Notes under the pieces: generated by a model | What the model was told of the DNA's origin: nothing | What the model saw: the letters and a program-made list of their open reading frames with translations, nothing else | Database searches by the model: none | Part shown: positions 63,466 to 64,000 of the stretch, piece by piece | How positions within the stretch are numbered: the first letter of the stretch is position 1 | Layout of the letters: every line of letters starts with the position of its first letter | NCBI GenBank assembly: GCA_030765065.1 | Contig: CM060989.1 | Coordinates: forward strand, 33,409,501 to 33,473,500 | From: Deroplatys truncata | Taxonomy: Eukaryota > Arthropoda > Insecta > Mantodea > Mantidae | DNA: 64,000 nucleotides | Reading direction: 5' to 3' | Made by a program: the position numbers and the translations under genes

Positions 63466-64000
63466 GTTGTTGTTGTTGTTGTTGTTGACATGGAATAGTC
63501 TTATTTTTAGTTAATTTTTGCCATTTCTTTCCTCTTCTTTATTTATACTTAAATTTATTAGTATGCATTTAATTTTCACATCATTATGATTTTCACATTA
63601 GCATACCAGGCTACAGTAGCCAAGTGACCTTTTTTCATATCATTCTTCCCATTGAACCACTTTTTGAAAATAGCATGTGCTCTACTGTACCTTGATTTGG
63701 ATTTATTAGGAACCAAAGAATAATGTCCTATATCCATGCCCTTTCAGTTTCCAACTCAAAAGTTTTCTGCCATGATAACAATTCTTGAATATTTTCCTAA
63801 TACCAGGCAAAAGTAATCAATTGCAATGAACTTTCATGGCTCGATTTCAGTTATTTTCACATTTATTTGAAAATAAAGTTGGTCATGGAACAGGCATTCA
63901 TATGTAATATTTTTAAGGTTCAACTGACGTAGATAACATTACAATTAACATAATGACCATTGGTCACTATAAAAATAATGGTTTTTTTTTTTTCATTCAT
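63156..64000. other. Intron 18 (open at right edge) with compound microsatellite
   Basis: Begins with donor GTCAGT. A (TTA)n tract at 63425-63464 passes into (GTT)n at 63465-63487. No further exon is visible before the edge. Confidence 0.6.

Overview
The window is insect nuclear DNA. It carries the 5' two thirds of the domain-coding part (and about half of the codons) of one large plus-strand gene, a type I multidomain fatty acid synthase (FASN). Eighteen coding exons run from the start codon at 12777 to the last exon ending at 63155. Joined at consensus GT/AG sites they give 3474 nt, or 1158 codons, in one open frame with matching intron phases at every junction. They encode the ketosynthase (KS), the linker, the malonyl/acetyl transferase (MAT), the dehydratase (DH) and the start of the linker towards the pseudo-methyltransferase region. 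Enoyl reductase, ketoreductase, ACP and thioesterase must lie beyond the right edge. The coding sequence fills about 7% of the 50.4 kb it spans.

Almost everything else is transposable-element DNA in introns or upstream. 1-12.7 kb: non-LTR retrotransposon (LINE) remnants, two of them split by Tc1/mariner insertions, a tRNA-derived SINE, and a LINE RNase H tail close to the first coding exon. Introns 1-3 (13.0-22.9 kb): a non-autonomous hAT element with a perfect 8-bp target duplication, two full-length copies of an unclassified 0.85-kb repeat, a 1.2-kb mariner, an unclassified 1.1-kb inverted-repeat element and a Penelope fragment. Introns 4-6 (23.2-35.7 kb): two related copies of a long repeat, an inverted-repeat element holding a CCTAA-containing minisatellite, a 646-bp Harbinger-like element with TTA duplications, an internally deleted transposon and a two-level nested insertion. 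Intron 8: a Penelope-like element with a GIY-YIG endonuclease and two hammerhead-like RNA motifs. Introns 11-12: three Tc1/mariner-type elements, including an almost intact DD41D copy. Introns 13-17: a second internally deleted copy, SINEs, a LINE tail and a third DD34D mariner.

The animal-type FASN, the Tc1/mariner, Penelope, hAT and Harbinger content, the AT-rich introns of 2-6 kb and the CCTAA motif together suggest a large-genome, probably hemimetabolous insect. A cockroach or termite type genome is my best guess; it is not proven by the sequence. I see no bacterial-type operon, CRISPR array or canonical RNA gene. The exciting material is the catalytic-RNA-like tail of the Penelope element, the DD41D element and the nested insertions that record insertion order.
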